Positions 1 to 6,700 of a stretch of 64,000 nt of DNA are shown piece after piece. The notes below the pieces were generated by a model, which was not told the origin of the DNA, searched no databases, and saw only the letters and a program-made list of their open reading frames with translations. The stretch covers positions 1 to 64,000 of the forward strand of contig CAJTTN010000004.1 in NCBI GenBank assembly GCA_910579215.1, in the 5' to 3' direction. The position numbers and the translations under genes are program-made. The DNA comes from an uncultured Anaeroplasmataceae bacterium. Its GTDB lineage: Bacteria; Bacillota_I; Bacilli_A; Acholeplasmatales; Anaeroplasmataceae. The stretch's first letter is position 1. Each line of letters opens with the position of its first letter.

Positions 1-182
1 CCACAGCTGGGTAGCTAAGTACGGAAAGGATAAGCGCTGAGAGCATCTAAGCGTGAAGCCTCCTCTAAGATGAGATTTCCCAAATAGTAAGATCCCTTAT
101 AGACCATGAGGTAGATAGGCTGGGTGTGGAAGCATGGAGACATGTTCGAGCTGACCAGTACTAATAGATCGAGGACTTAACC
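1..182 (+). rRNA. rrl: 23S ribosomal RNA, 3' end (partial)
   Basis: This is the terminal part of domain VI of 23S rRNA, recognised from its conserved 3' sequence ending near ctaatagatcgaggactt. The gene starts upstream of the window. The 3' end is placed at about 182 by similarity to the usual terminus and could be off by a few bases. It heads a 23S-5S-tRNA-Asn cluster. Confidence 0.95.
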
Positions 183-240
183 TTAAGATTTACTTTTTTC
201 AAACAATTACAAGCTTTTTTATCTAGTTTTCAAAGAACAA

Positions 241-350
241 GTCTGGTGATGATGGCGAAGTGGACACACCTGTTCCCATACCGAACACAGCAGTTAAGCA
301 CTTCTGCGCCGATGGTAGTATTTACATGCGAGAGTAGGTCGTTGCCAGGC
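241..350 (+). rRNA. rrf: 5S ribosomal RNA
   Basis: This is a complete 5S rRNA of about 110 nt. The ends pair as helix I (gtctggt with gccaggc, allowing G-U pairs), and the conserved core cccataccgaacac is present. It lies 58 nt after the 23S end and 15 nt before tRNA-Asn, the usual layout of a Bacillota rRNA operon. Confidence 0.95.
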
Positions 351-365
351 TTCTCTTTGTTTTAT

Positions 366-442
366 GCCTGCATAGCTCAGTTGGTTAGAGCACATGACTG
401 TTAATCATGGTGTCGTAGGTTCGAGTCCTACTGCGGGCGCCA
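366..442 (+). tRNA. tRNA-Asn (GTT anticodon), integration target
   Basis: A complete cloverleaf is visible. The acceptor stem pairs gcctgca with tgcgggc, the anticodon loop reads ctGTTaat, the T arm is gtagg-ttcgagt-cctac, and the CCA is encoded. It is the last gene of the rRNA operon. Its 3' half, from the anticodon loop to CCA, is repeated exactly at 17842-17886. An element has therefore integrated here and restored an intact tRNA at the left junction. Confidence 0.96.
398..442 (+). repeat. att site, left copy (45-bp direct repeat in tRNA-Asn)
   Basis: These 45 bases, from ctgttaatc to gcgcca, match 17842-17886 exactly, and sequence similarity ends at once on both sides. This is the classic outcome of tyrosine-recombinase insertion into the 3' half of a tRNA gene. 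The integrase gene lies about 145 bp inside this end. Confidence 0.95.
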
Positions 443-569
443 CGTAAAAAACTCTTATGCAGGGTGCATAATTGTTGGCTATTTCAACGAATTTTGGTAG
501 AGGAGTTGAGATAGCTTTTTATTTTTACATGGAGTCCATTGTGGATAAAACGACTGCATGTCATGATAC

Positions 570-582
570 AATCATGGTGTCG
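570..582 (+). repeat. Partial third copy of the att core
   Basis: Thirteen bases, aatcatggtgtcg, repeat the part of the att core that follows the anticodon. They lie just inside the left end and directly downstream of the integrase stop codon. The site could be an integrase-binding arm or the remnant of an older insertion. A chance match is possible but unlikely this close to the junction. Confidence 0.5.
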
Positions 583-586
583 AATT

Positions 587-1531
587 TTATCCTTTGAAAT
601 TCATTAAATTTAGTGGATTATTCAAACGGTTCTTTTCGTGGATTTCTGTATCTGTAAGGTCAATATAACGTTCTGTCATGCGTATGGATTTATGACCTAA
701 AAGTCTAGATACAGATTTAATATCACAGCCCTGTTTCAAAAGCGTAGTAGCATATAAATGACGAAGCTTATGAGCACTTAATACATCAATGTTAAGTGCT
801 TTTTTTATTCGTCTTAAAAGGCTTTTAACAGCAAGAGAGGTGATATGACTATCTTTTTCAGGAAATAACCATTTGGATCCATCATTTAATTTGATAAGCT
901 CCTTCAGCTTGTGGGCTACTGTTTCAAGGATAGGTACATACCTGGCTTGTTTGGTTTTTGTAAACTTTAGATAAATTAGAAGATTCTTAAAATCAATGTT
1001 ATCTGATTCAATATTGATAAGTTCACTTGTTCTGATTCCTGTAGTAAGAAGTAGAAGAATCATAACTTGAGAGCGTAAGCATAGACCAGGTAAGTAATTT
1101 ATGATTTTCTTCATGTCATCCATGTCTACGATTTCTATCTTAGTCTGTTCTTCAGGAAGTCTTTTGTAAATAAGATTTAAAGGCGTGATAATATCATTCT
1201 CTTCAACATAATGAATTACGGCCATGAGTGCATTGATTCTTTTGTTGATGGATAGATTTTTATTCTTGCGACCTTTGAAGTAGAGTACCAAACTTTCCAA
1301 TGTTTGTTTGGTAATTGAGCGTACAGTGTGAATTCCTTTAGCTTCTAAAAACTCAATAATCATTTTAAAATTGTAGGTATAGTAGTCTATCGTTCCTTGA
1401 CGATCATACAGCTTTTTATGCTGAAGAAATAATTTGATAGCATCTTTAATGTAGATATCTCTTTCCTCATCCTGATGAAATAAAGAGATGACATCATTAA
1501 AAGAGATCTGTTTAGTAAAAATATTGTTCAT
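587..1531 (-). CDS. int: Tyrosine recombinase / integrase
   Basis: This is a site-specific DNA integrase of about 314 residues, the usual size for the phage integrase/XerC-D family. It has an N-terminal SAM-like core-binding domain (about residues 25-105) and a C-terminal catalytic domain. Catalytic motifs visible are TGIRTSEL (first Arg), the H-x-x-R motif HKLRH, LGHKS with the second His, and the nucleophile region TERYIDL. The start is set at the Met of MNNIFTKQ because gaaagga lies 8-10 bases upstream. An in-frame start 54 bases further upstream lacks an RBS. The gene lies next to the left att site and should catalyse integration into tRNA-Asn. No separate excisionase was recognised. Confidence 0.95.
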   Translation of the reverse strand: MNNIFTKQISFNDVISLFHQDEERDIYIKDAIKLFLQHKKLYDRQGTIDYYTYNFKMIIEFLEAKGIHTVRSITKQTLESLVLYFKGRKNKNLSINKRINALMAVIHYVEENDIITPLNLIYKRLPEEQTKIEIVDMDDMKKIINYLPGLCLRSQVMILLLLTTGIRTSELINIESDNIDFKNLLIYLKFTKTKQARYVPILETVAHKLKELIKLNDGSKWLFPEKDSHITSLAVKSLLRRIKKALNIDVLSAHKLRHLYATTLLKQGCDIKSVSRLLGHKSIRMTERYIDLTDTEIHEKNRLNNPLNLMNFKG

Positions 1532-1689
1532 GTGTAAATTCCTTTCATAGTTAGATTTTAGAATTCTACACTTCATTAAAAGCAATTTTTCTCTTAAACA
1601 GAATAATTCAAGGTTTCATATTAAATTGTATCTAATTTGTTTTAAATCAATGGTTATTATTCCTGGCCTAACTTAATATACCAGGGAAT

Positions 1690-1899
1690 TTATGATTCGG
1701 ATGATAAGTCTTTAAAAATCAAGTCATCTATAGAAATGGATAATCCTTTAGAAAGTTGTATTAAAAAACTCATTCTGGGGTCTTTTGTTATACCAGAATA
1801 AATATCTTGAAAGGTTCTATAGGCAAGTCCATTCTTAAGACAAAATGCCTTTTTATCAATTGTCTTGAATAAAAATTTTAAATTACTATTAAAAAACAT
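1690..1899 (-). CDS. Small XRE-family HTH protein (third copy)
   Basis: This protein of about 69 residues has a Cro/C1-type helix-turn-helix layout: an N-terminal helix, the AFCLKNGLAYRTFQDIYSG recognition region, then a C-terminal SIDDLIFKDL similar to the SYDDLLK ending of its two neighbours. The start at the inner Met (MFFNSN) is preferred because AAAGGG sits 8 bases upstream. An upstream Met at 1917 is the alternative. It is the last of three tandem minus-strand HTH genes and the most divergent. It is probably a DNA-binding regulator of the element; its target is unknown. Confidence 0.7.
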   Translation of the reverse strand: MFFNSNLKFLFKTIDKKAFCLKNGLAYRTFQDIYSGITKDPRMSFLIQLSKGLSISIDDLIFKDLSSES

Positions 1900-1935
1900 A
1901 GAAATCAACCCTTTCATTAAAAAATAATTGACAGC

Positions 1936-2127
1936 TTATTTAAGAAGGTCATCATAAGAACAATTTAAAACAATTTTTAGTTTTTCTAAAGTCTGTAATG
2001 TTGGCTCTTTTGTCCCATTTAAATAATGTGTAATAAGACTTCTTGAAACATTCGATTTTAAAGCTAATTGATTATTATTTAAATTATTCTCTTTAATTAA
2101 ATTTTTAAGGTTATTTTTAAAATCCAT
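1936..2127 (-). CDS. XRE-family HTH repressor (63 aa)
   Basis: This is a single-domain Cro/C1-type helix-turn-helix protein. The HTH is visible as NNQLALKSNVSRSLITHYLNG, followed by the typical EPTLQTLEKLKIVL helix and the ending CSYDDLLK. A strong RBS (aaggagg) precedes ATG. It is paralogous to the next gene, which ends in the same CSYDDLLK. It is probably co-transcribed with 2164-2370 from the divergent control region at about 2400-2460 and probably helps set element quiescence or induction. The regulatory role is inferred from position and family. Confidence 0.85.
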   Translation of the reverse strand: MDFKNNLKNLIKENNLNNNQLALKSNVSRSLITHYLNGTKEPTLQTLEKLKIVLNCSYDDLLK

Positions 2128-2163
2128 ATTGTCCTCCTTAATAAAACAAAAATAGTTGTTGAC

Positions 2164-2370
2164 TTATTTAAGAAGATCATCATAAGAACAATTAAGAATC
2201 TCTTTAATAATTTCTAATGTTTCAAATTTCGGTTGAGTTTTATTTTGCTCATAATCTCGTATGGTAAATTTAGTAATTTTAAATCCTTGACTTGAAATGA
2301 GGTTGGCTAATGTTTCTTGTGTTAAATCTCGTTTTATTCTTAATTCCTTTAAATTTTTAGAAAAATTCAT
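2164..2370 (-). CDS. XRE-family HTH repressor (68 aa), promoter-proximal
   Basis: This is a Cro/C1-type HTH protein: DLTQETLANLISSQGFKITKFTIRDYEQ is the HTH, followed by TQPKFETLEIIKEIL and CSYDDLLK. RBS aaggaggg lies just upstream. It is the first gene leftward from the two 19-bp operators at 2407-2454 and the best candidate for the repressor that binds them and blocks the plus-strand promoter at 2400-2428. The arrangement resembles a temperate-phage or ICE immunity switch. The binding itself is inferred. Confidence 0.87.
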   Translation of the reverse strand: MNFSKNLKELRIKRDLTQETLANLISSQGFKITKFTIRDYEQNKTQPKFETLEIIKEILNCSYDDLLK

Positions 2371-2399
2371 TCTATGCCCTCCTTAAATAGAAAATTAAG

Positions 2400-2428
2400 T
2401 TGACAAGTAATGAGTTTTCCATTACAAT
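2400..2428 (+). promoter_or_regulatory. Rightward early promoter overlapping operator 1
   Basis: TTGACA at 2400-2405, a 17-bp spacer, then TACAAT at 2423-2428, close to the sigma-70/SigA consensus. Operator 1 (2407-2425) fills the spacer, so a bound repressor would block polymerase. It points toward the early operon that starts at 2785. Confidence 0.8.
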
Positions 2429-2454
2429 ATACAATGTAATGAGAAACCCATTAC
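2407..2454. promoter_or_regulatory. Two 19-bp inverted-repeat operators
   Basis: Two sites have the form GTAATG-N7-CATTAC: 2407-2425 (spacer agttttc) and 2436-2454 (spacer agaaacc). The arms are identical and the centres are 29 bp apart. They lie between divergently transcribed repressor genes and the early operon. They fit dimer-binding sites for one of the XRE proteins. A leftward promoter must overlap here as well; TTGACT at 2464-2459 is a candidate -35, but I could not place a good -10. Confidence 0.8.
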
Positions 2455-2685
2455 AAAAAGTCAATAAAAAGAAACGGCTCTAATAAAAAAGCCTCACACC
2501 TAAATGATTTAATTTCAAACTAGACATTTGTATTATATCATATTAGGGTGTTATAAGAAACCTTTTTATTGCTAGAAATCGAAATCCAGTAAAGCATTCT
2601 ATATCCTTCAACAGCTAATGAATGCTTTACTGGTTTAAATGCTAGGGGTTAAAGAGATATTTTATATATGGACAATGCTAATTTT
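2429..2685 (+). ncRNA. Untranslated leader with a 14-bp hairpin at 2586-2633
   Basis: No credible gene lies between the early promoter and the terminator at 2686. A perfect 14-bp inverted repeat, ccagtaaagcattc with its complement, spans 2586-2633 with a 20-nt loop and no T-run. Transcription from 2400 would give a leader RNA of about 280 nt ending at the terminator. It could be a regulatory leader or a small RNA. The hairpin might alternatively be a transfer or replication structure. Confidence 0.5.
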
Positions 2686-2721
2686 AATTCCTGGTATTTT
2701 AATTAATCAGGAATTTTTTTT
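2686..2721 (+). terminator. Intrinsic terminator upstream of the early operon
   Basis: An 8-bp stem, AATTCCTG with CAGGAATT, has a 14-nt loop and continues into a run of Ts. It lies after the early promoter but before the first gene at 2785, so early genes need read-through, antitermination or another promoter. A further inverted repeat, gttttcctcac/gtgaggaaaac (2722-2732/2759-2769), follows and ends just before the RBS. Confidence 0.65.
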
Positions 2722-2784
2722 GTTTTCCTCACTTAAGGAATATACCTAGCTTCTGGAGGTGAGGAAAACAGGAAAGGAGAGCTT

Positions 2785-3012
2785 ATGAAAAAAGGCTTAT
2801 TTATCACATTAAAAGTAATTATGACATTAGTCTTAATTTTAATAGGACTATTGTCTTTAACAAGTATAAAGCTATCTGGATTTAAAATTGGATCCTGGGA
2901 GGTTTCAGCTGAACAGGTTCGTATGTTTGTTACTACAGCTGGTGACTACCTATTTTGGGTATATGTAGTCGTAGTTGTATTTATTATCTGGAAGAAGCGA
3001 ATAAAAAAATAG
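2785..3012 (+). CDS. Small two-helix membrane protein (75 aa)
   Basis: I do not recognise a family. Two hydrophobic segments (about residues 7-28 and 50-68) flank a short polar stretch, and the C-terminus is basic (KKRIKK). RBS aaaggag lies at good distance. It is the first gene of the early operon, 10 bp before the next. The layout of hydrophobic helices with a positive tail occurs in filamentous-phage coat and minor coat proteins and also in holins and many small membrane proteins. No function is assigned. Confidence 0.75.
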   Translation: MKKGLFITLKVIMTLVLILIGLLSLTSIKLSGFKIGSWEVSAEQVRMFVTTAGDYLFWVYVVVVVFIIWKKRIKK

Positions 3013-3022
3013 AAAGGGAATT

Positions 3023-3319
3023 ATGTCATATAAAATTGAAAAGGCAAAAAAACTGCAACAAAAGATTTCTGCTTTACAACAGGAAATAAAGCTGAATGCT
3101 AGAGCTTTGGAGGCAGTATCTGTAGCTAAGAGTGGAAAGCATATTGTATCTGAGCTTCAGGCAAAAGATGCGAAGCTACAGAAGAAGCTAATTAAAACAA
3201 ATAAACAGTATCAGAGTTATTTAGATGATAACTTAAAAATATCAGATCTACCAAAACTAAATGGATATCCTGAAGAAGAGTATCAGGAACAGGATCCATA
3301 TTACGATGATTACTATTAA
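3023..3319 (+). CDS. Coiled-coil protein of unknown function (98 aa)
   Basis: The sequence is Lys/Gln/Leu-rich with heptad-like spacing through about residue 70 (AKKLQQKISALQQEIKLNARAL and QAKDAKLQKKLIKT). A strongly acidic, Tyr-rich tail follows (EEEYQEQDPYYDDYY). It follows the membrane protein by 10 bp with RBS aaaggg and is surely co-transcribed. It is probably a structural or oligomerising protein. I do not recognise a homologous family. Confidence 0.75.
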   Translation: MSYKIEKAKKLQQKISALQQEIKLNARALEAVSVAKSGKHIVSELQAKDAKLQKKLIKTNKQYQSYLDDNLKISDLPKLNGYPEEEYQEQDPYYDDYY

Positions 3320-3320
3320 A

Positions 3321-3474
3321 GTTAAGCCCCTCTCAAGAGGGACAAGTTTCTAAAATCAATCAACTTCAAATTTTCTTTTTTTCAAATATTCTCTCCCACT
3401 AATTAATGAAAAAAGTTGATTGATTCTAGAAGCTTACCCAAAGCTTTAATAATAGAAAAGGAAAGGTAAAAACA
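3321..3474 (+). ncRNA. Structured leader RNA, copy A
   Basis: This segment parallels 4107-4248. It begins with a short hairpin (ccctc-tcaa-gaggg), then a long helix of 13 perfect bp (3354-3366 with 3413-3425) that extends past one A-C mismatch, then an aagctt element, and ends aaaaggaaaggtaaaaaca before ATG. The flanking blocks match copy B, but the long helix has unrelated sequence in the two copies. Positional conservation without sequence conservation suggests an RNA structure with a function, probably cis-regulation of 3475. Confidence 0.65.
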
Positions 3475-3807
3475 ATGGGAAAAACAAACTTTGAAAAACT
3501 AAAGGAATTAAAGGAGCATGAAGCAGCACAGGTAATTAGTATGCTTACTATGCACGTCATGGAAGTTCAACAAGCTACAGGAGCCGATTGTAATCTGGAT
3601 GCGGTGGACTTAGAAGAGGACTCAATCGAAATTATCTCTTCCTGGCTAAAGGATCCATACGATGAGAAGAAAGGCTTTAAGATGTATCTATCTGGAGGAA
3701 CAGAGTATATCACACAAGAGAATCTATCTCACTATAATTATTTGGAAGATACTCATCAAGACTTTAGCGAGTATTTCGAGTCTGAAGAGGACGAAGAAGA
3801 CGAATGA
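3475..3807 (+). CDS. Acidic protein of unknown function (110 aa)
   Basis: This is a highly acidic protein ending in a run of Glu/Asp (ESEEDEEDE). The N-terminal half is helical (FEKLKELKEHEAAQVISMLTMHVMEV). The start follows the structured leader, with aaggaaagg as RBS. Its end overlaps the next start by 4 bases (ATGA), so the two are translationally coupled. The acidity could suggest DNA mimicry or antirestriction, but nothing in the sequence proves that. Unknown function. Confidence 0.8.
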   Translation: MGKTNFEKLKELKEHEAAQVISMLTMHVMEVQQATGADCNLDAVDLEEDSIEIISSWLKDPYDEKKGFKMYLSGGTEYITQENLSHYNYLEDTHQDFSEYFESEEDEEDE

Positions 3808-4106
3808 TAACGATAGTCATTAAGGAGCCTGGAAAAGCACCTTACTCTAAAGAGATAGAGGATGATCTAGAGGTCTATCATCAAATCTTAGGAGGATATT
3901 TTGAGGCAGTTGGATTTGATAAAAACCAGATTCTTCTATGCGATGAAGAAGGAAAACTAAAAGACTTAGAACCTAATTTAGCAGTACCAGGAGATATTAT
4001 TGTAGGAACAGTAATCATTGTTGGAACTGAAAGAGAAGAGTTTAGAAGCTTAACTCCTGAAGAAATACCTATAGTAATTAAGCAACTCAATTACTACTCC
4101 CTATAA
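3804..4106 (+). CDS. DUF3846-like protein (100 aa)
   Basis: The pattern resembles the DUF3846 family of mobile-element proteins: an N-terminal strand (IVIKEPGKAP), then LEVYHQILGGYFEAVGF, then ILLCDEEGKLKDLEPNLAVPGDIIVGTVIIVG and a helical C-terminus (SLTPEEIPIVIKQL). The family has no established biochemical role known to me. It overlaps the upstream acidic gene by 4 bases, so the two proteins are probably made in similar amounts. The second structured leader begins just after its stop. Confidence 0.8.
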   Translation: MITIVIKEPGKAPYSKEIEDDLEVYHQILGGYFEAVGFDKNQILLCDEEGKLKDLEPNLAVPGDIIVGTVIIVGTEREEFRSLTPEEIPIVIKQLNYYSL

Positions 4107-4248
4107 CAAGCAAGCCCCTCTACATGAGGGACAGGCTTCTACCTGGTAAACACCAACTCATATATTATCTCCCAATTTACTCATGGGTGTTTGCCAGATA
4201 AAAGCTTATTAAGCTTTAAAAATAAAGAAAAGGAAAGGTAAAAACAAA
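4107..4248 (+). ncRNA. Structured leader RNA, copy B
   Basis: This is the counterpart of 3321-3474, with the same order of elements: aagcccctc hairpin (ccctc-tacat-gaggg), long helix, aagctt element, and aaaaggaaaggtaaaaaca before ATG. The long helix is ctggtaaacacc (4143-4154) with ggtgtttgccag (4186-4197), 12 bp with one G-U pair, and its sequence is unrelated to the helix in copy A. aagcc at the 5' side can also pair with ggctt. It probably controls 4249 and later genes. Confidence 0.65.
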
Positions 4249-4422
4249 ATGAAAGTAAGAGAATTAACTGAGAAATTAAAAAGGGGATATTTAACACTTG
4301 TGGATGTAGAAGGAAACGAAATTTCTTCAGGAACAATCGTGGATGAGGGTTTCCTAGATTTAGAGGTAATCAGCATACAACTAGTGGATGATTTTCTTTT
4401 GCTAGTAAAGGTGGAGGCTTAA
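4249..4422 (+). CDS. Small acidic protein (57 aa)
   Basis: This short gene runs MKVRELTEKLKRGYLTLVDVEG to LLLVKVEA. A basic N-terminal helix is followed by a beta-rich, acidic body. It follows leader B with the same RBS context as 3475, and the next ATG lies 1 base after its stop. The coding pattern and tight packing support it as real. I do not recognise a family. Confidence 0.7.
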   Translation: MKVRELTEKLKRGYLTLVDVEGNEISSGTIVDEGFLDLEVISIQLVDDFLLLVKVEA

Positions 4423-4423
4423 A

Positions 4424-4813
4424 ATGGCACACGATTTTGAAATAAGAGTAAAGGATGCTCCTTGGATTAAAAAAGTAAGTAAGTTTAAAGAACTTCGTGA
4501 AGATGGCTGGCATGATTGTGAAGAAGAATATTTGGATATTCCAGATGAGTATAGAGCCTATTTCTTTGGTTATGCTGAAGGAATTATGTATCTAGCTTTT
4601 AATATGGAATCACACTGCATGAGATTCTCAGGAGATAATATCGACATTGAAATAGACAGAGAAACAGCCCTAAAAGGTATATCTAAAGCGATAGAATACT
4701 ATGATAAAAACAATTATCCAGATCCTACAAAAATGGATGATATAAAAGCCTTTTGCCAGAGAATGCAGAATGAATTTAAAGACTATCCCAAATATATTAT
4801 TTGTTATTCATGA
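4424..4813 (+). CDS. Hypothetical protein (129 aa)
   Basis: This soluble, acidic protein has many aromatic residues (DAPWIKKVSKF, EDGWHDCEEEYLDIP, YFFGYAEGIMYLAFN). It has no signal peptide and no membrane helix. It starts 1 base after the preceding stop and ends 8 bases before the TOPRIM gene, so it belongs to the same transcript. I do not recognise a family. Confidence 0.78.
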   Translation: MAHDFEIRVKDAPWIKKVSKFKELREDGWHDCEEEYLDIPDEYRAYFFGYAEGIMYLAFNMESHCMRFSGDNIDIEIDRETALKGISKAIEYYDKNNYPDPTKMDDIKAFCQRMQNEFKDYPKYIICYS

Positions 4814-4821
4814 GGTAGGAT

Positions 4822-5709
4822 ATGAAACAGTGTTTTGTAGAGAAGAATTTCAGAAAAGAGAGTCTAGACCTCATAAAGAAAATCAATCGAATTATTGAAG
4901 AGTATCAGGAACAGGGCTATGAGCTAACACTTAGACAGGTATATTATCAGCTTGTGGCCAGAGCCTATATTCCTAACAATGAAAGAAGCTATAAGAACGT
5001 TGGAAACTTAATATCTGAGGCTAGACTTGCAGGGCTTATTGACTGGAATGCTATTGTAGATAGAACTAGGCACTTAAGAAAAAATAATCACTTTAATAGT
5101 CCTGCAGATATCTTAAGAGCTGCAGCTTACCAATACCAAATAGATAAGAGAACTACACAAGGAATCTATATTGAGGTATGGGTTGAAAAGGACGCTCTTA
5201 TCAGCATAGTAGAAGATGTATGCAGTTCATTGGATGTTCCATGCTTCAGCTGTAGAGGCTATGTATCTTCAAGTGAGATGTACGAGGCAGCCTGTAGAAT
5301 TAAGAATCAACTATATCATGAAGGGAAGCAAGAAGCCTTTATCATACACTTAGGCGACCATGACCCTTCAGGAATTGACATGACAAGAGATATCCAGGAA
5401 CGAATGGATTTGTTTGGCGCAGAGGTAAGAGTCAATAGAATCGCTCTTACATGGGAACAAATTGAACTATATAACCCTCCCACTAACCCTACAAAGCTAA
5501 CAGATTCTAGGGCTACTGGATACATTAAAGAATATGGCTATGATTGCTGGGAACTTGATGCGTTAGAGCCTAGAGTCATAGAACAGCTTATCATTGACTC
5601 TGTAACAAATCTAACTGATATAGATCTATATGAGGATGCTAAGGATAAAGAGAAGGAAGATAAAGACAAGCTTTATGAATTTATCCAGGAGTTAGAAGAG
5701 GAGGAATAG
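4822..5709 (+). CDS. Spo11/Topo VI-A-like protein with TOPRIM domain
   Basis: This 295-aa protein combines two features of the Spo11/topoisomerase VI A-subunit family. Residues about 36-46 read LTLRQVYYQLV, matching the R-x-x-Y-Y motif that holds the strand-cleaving Tyr of the winged-helix domain. The following NVGNLISEARLAGLIDW fits a winged helix. A TOPRIM-like region follows, with VWVEKDALISIVEDV (catalytic Glu) and GDHDPSGIDMTRDI (the D-x-D metal site). The C-terminus is charged and helical. Family knowledge implies metal-dependent DNA cleavage through a phosphotyrosine bond. I see no GHKL ATPase partner in the window, so it may act alone as a nickase or initiation factor. The activity is inferred. 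Confidence 0.78.
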   Translation: MKQCFVEKNFRKESLDLIKKINRIIEEYQEQGYELTLRQVYYQLVARAYIPNNERSYKNVGNLISEARLAGLIDWNAIVDRTRHLRKNNHFNSPADILRAAAYQYQIDKRTTQGIYIEVWVEKDALISIVEDVCSSLDVPCFSCRGYVSSSEMYEAACRIKNQLYHEGKQEAFIIHLGDHDPSGIDMTRDIQERMDLFGAEVRVNRIALTWEQIELYNPPTNPTKLTDSRATGYIKEYGYDCWELDALEPRVIEQLIIDSVTNLTDIDLYEDAKDKEKEDKDKLYEFIQELEEEE

Positions 5710-5710
5710 T

Positions 5711-5962
5711 ATGTATTTTAATATTATTGTTGGTGAAGAAAAACGAGGTAGAGTATCTAATCATGATGACTTCATGAAGCTTTTAAAACCAGAAGAAACA
5801 AAGAAGATATTTGAAACTGATTCCTGGAGTGAAATGGAAGCTGTATTTAAGAAAGCAAAAGAAACAATGGGTGAGGATTCCTGGATAGAAGATATCAATG
5901 GAATAGTAGTCAATTATATTACTGATGGTATCTCAGTAAATACATTAGTATTTTATTTTTAG
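5711..5962 (+). CDS. Hypothetical protein (83 aa)
   Basis: This small soluble protein starts 1 base after the TOPRIM gene and uses an RBS (gaggagg) inside its end. It is mixed-charge and helical (DDFMKLLKPEETKKIFETDSW) with a hydrophobic C-terminus (ISVNTLVFYF). I do not recognise a family. Close spacing places it in the early operon. Confidence 0.7.
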   Translation: MYFNIIVGEEKRGRVSNHDDFMKLLKPEETKKIFETDSWSEMEAVFKKAKETMGEDSWIEDINGIVVNYITDGISVNTLVFYF

Positions 5963-5971
5963 GAGGACACT

Positions 5972-6211
5972 ATGGAAGTCAAAGAAGTAGAAATTCCTTC
6001 CTGTGAAAAGCACGAAGGATTCCACAGAATAAGGGTAAAGTTAAATTGGACTTGTCCGATTTGTGGGGAACCTAGAGGCGATATTAAAAAAGTGAGATCA
6101 TATGATGGAAGTCTATGGATGATATGTGATGGATGGGATAACCCTTGTGGTCATGTTGATAGATACTTTAAAGTCATTACTGAAGCAAAGACCAATGGAC
6201 TTAATGTATGA
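5972..6211 (+). CDS. Zinc-ribbon-like small protein (79 aa)
   Basis: Cys and His residues are arranged for metal binding: an N-terminal C-x-x-H, then WTCPICGEPRGD, then CDGWDNPCGHVDRY. This resembles zinc-ribbon proteins of phages and plasmids. RBS aggagg lies 7 bases before ATG. Its stop overlaps the next start (atga). It is probably a nucleic-acid or protein-binding accessory of the early region. No function can be assigned. Confidence 0.75.
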   Translation: MEVKEVEIPSCEKHEGFHRIRVKLNWTCPICGEPRGDIKKVRSYDGSLWMICDGWDNPCGHVDRYFKVITEAKTNGLNV

Positions 6212-6390
6212 AAAAACTAATTGAACAGGGAGATAGAGTTTATGTGCTTGAGGAAATTGAAGCTCATCGAAGCGTAAACCCTAACGCAACCAGACATGCA
6301 AATGAAGTCATCATATTTGGATTCAATAAAAGATTTCATCCAAAGCTTTATGAGAAATATAAAAAGGAGGTTTCAAAGAATGTATTATAA
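6208..6390 (+). CDS. Hypothetical protein (60 aa)
   Basis: This short basic protein (MKKLIEQGDRVYVLEEIEAHRS to KKEVSKNVL) overlaps its neighbours at both ends: 4 bases with the zinc-ribbon gene and 11 bases with the OB-fold gene. Such packing supports translation. I do not recognise a family. Confidence 0.68.
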   Translation: MKKLIEQGDRVYVLEEIEAHRSVNPNATRHANEVIIFGFNKRFHPKLYEKYKKEVSKNVL

Positions 6391-6667
6391 CTATTTTATG
6401 ATTATAGGAACTTTGGAAGAGGATTTTATAAAAATTGAAAATAAGAAATCTACAATCAAAGTAAAGTGTAAAAACCATTCAACTTTTAATTATCAAGTAT
6501 TACCAGTAAACGTATTAAGAGTTACACAGTTTATGGATGACTTCATGTATAAAGGAGATGTGATTGCTATAAAGGGTAGAATCGAAATAGATAGTAAAGG
6601 CAATTTAGAACTTTTAGCAGAACGTCTAATGATATTTCAAAGTAAAGAAACAAGATTAAAGAACTAA
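6380..6667 (+). CDS. SSB-like OB-fold protein (95 aa)
   Basis: The sequence has the shape of a single-stranded DNA-binding OB fold: IIGTLEEDFIKI, then strands around STIKVKCK, then YKGDVIAIKGRIEIDSKGNLELLAERLMIF. The last segment is typical of strands 4-5 in SSB (GDVIAIKGRIE). The start at MYYNYF is chosen because aaaggagg lies 9 bases upstream; longer in-frame starts overlap the previous gene in a different reading frame. It is shorter than cellular SSB and lacks the acidic SSB tail. It probably coats ssDNA during element replication, the role of gene V protein in filamentous phages. Confidence 0.72.
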   Translation: MYYNYFMIIGTLEEDFIKIENKKSTIKVKCKNHSTFNYQVLPVNVLRVTQFMDDFMYKGDVIAIKGRIEIDSKGNLELLAERLMIFQSKETRLKN

Positions 6668-6700
6668 TTATATGAAATTGATTTTAAGGAGGAAGAGGGA

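Noticed and set aside
2586..2633. 14-bp hairpin as an intrinsic terminator
   Set aside because: No T-run follows either arm. It is better treated as a leader structure or a recognition hairpin.
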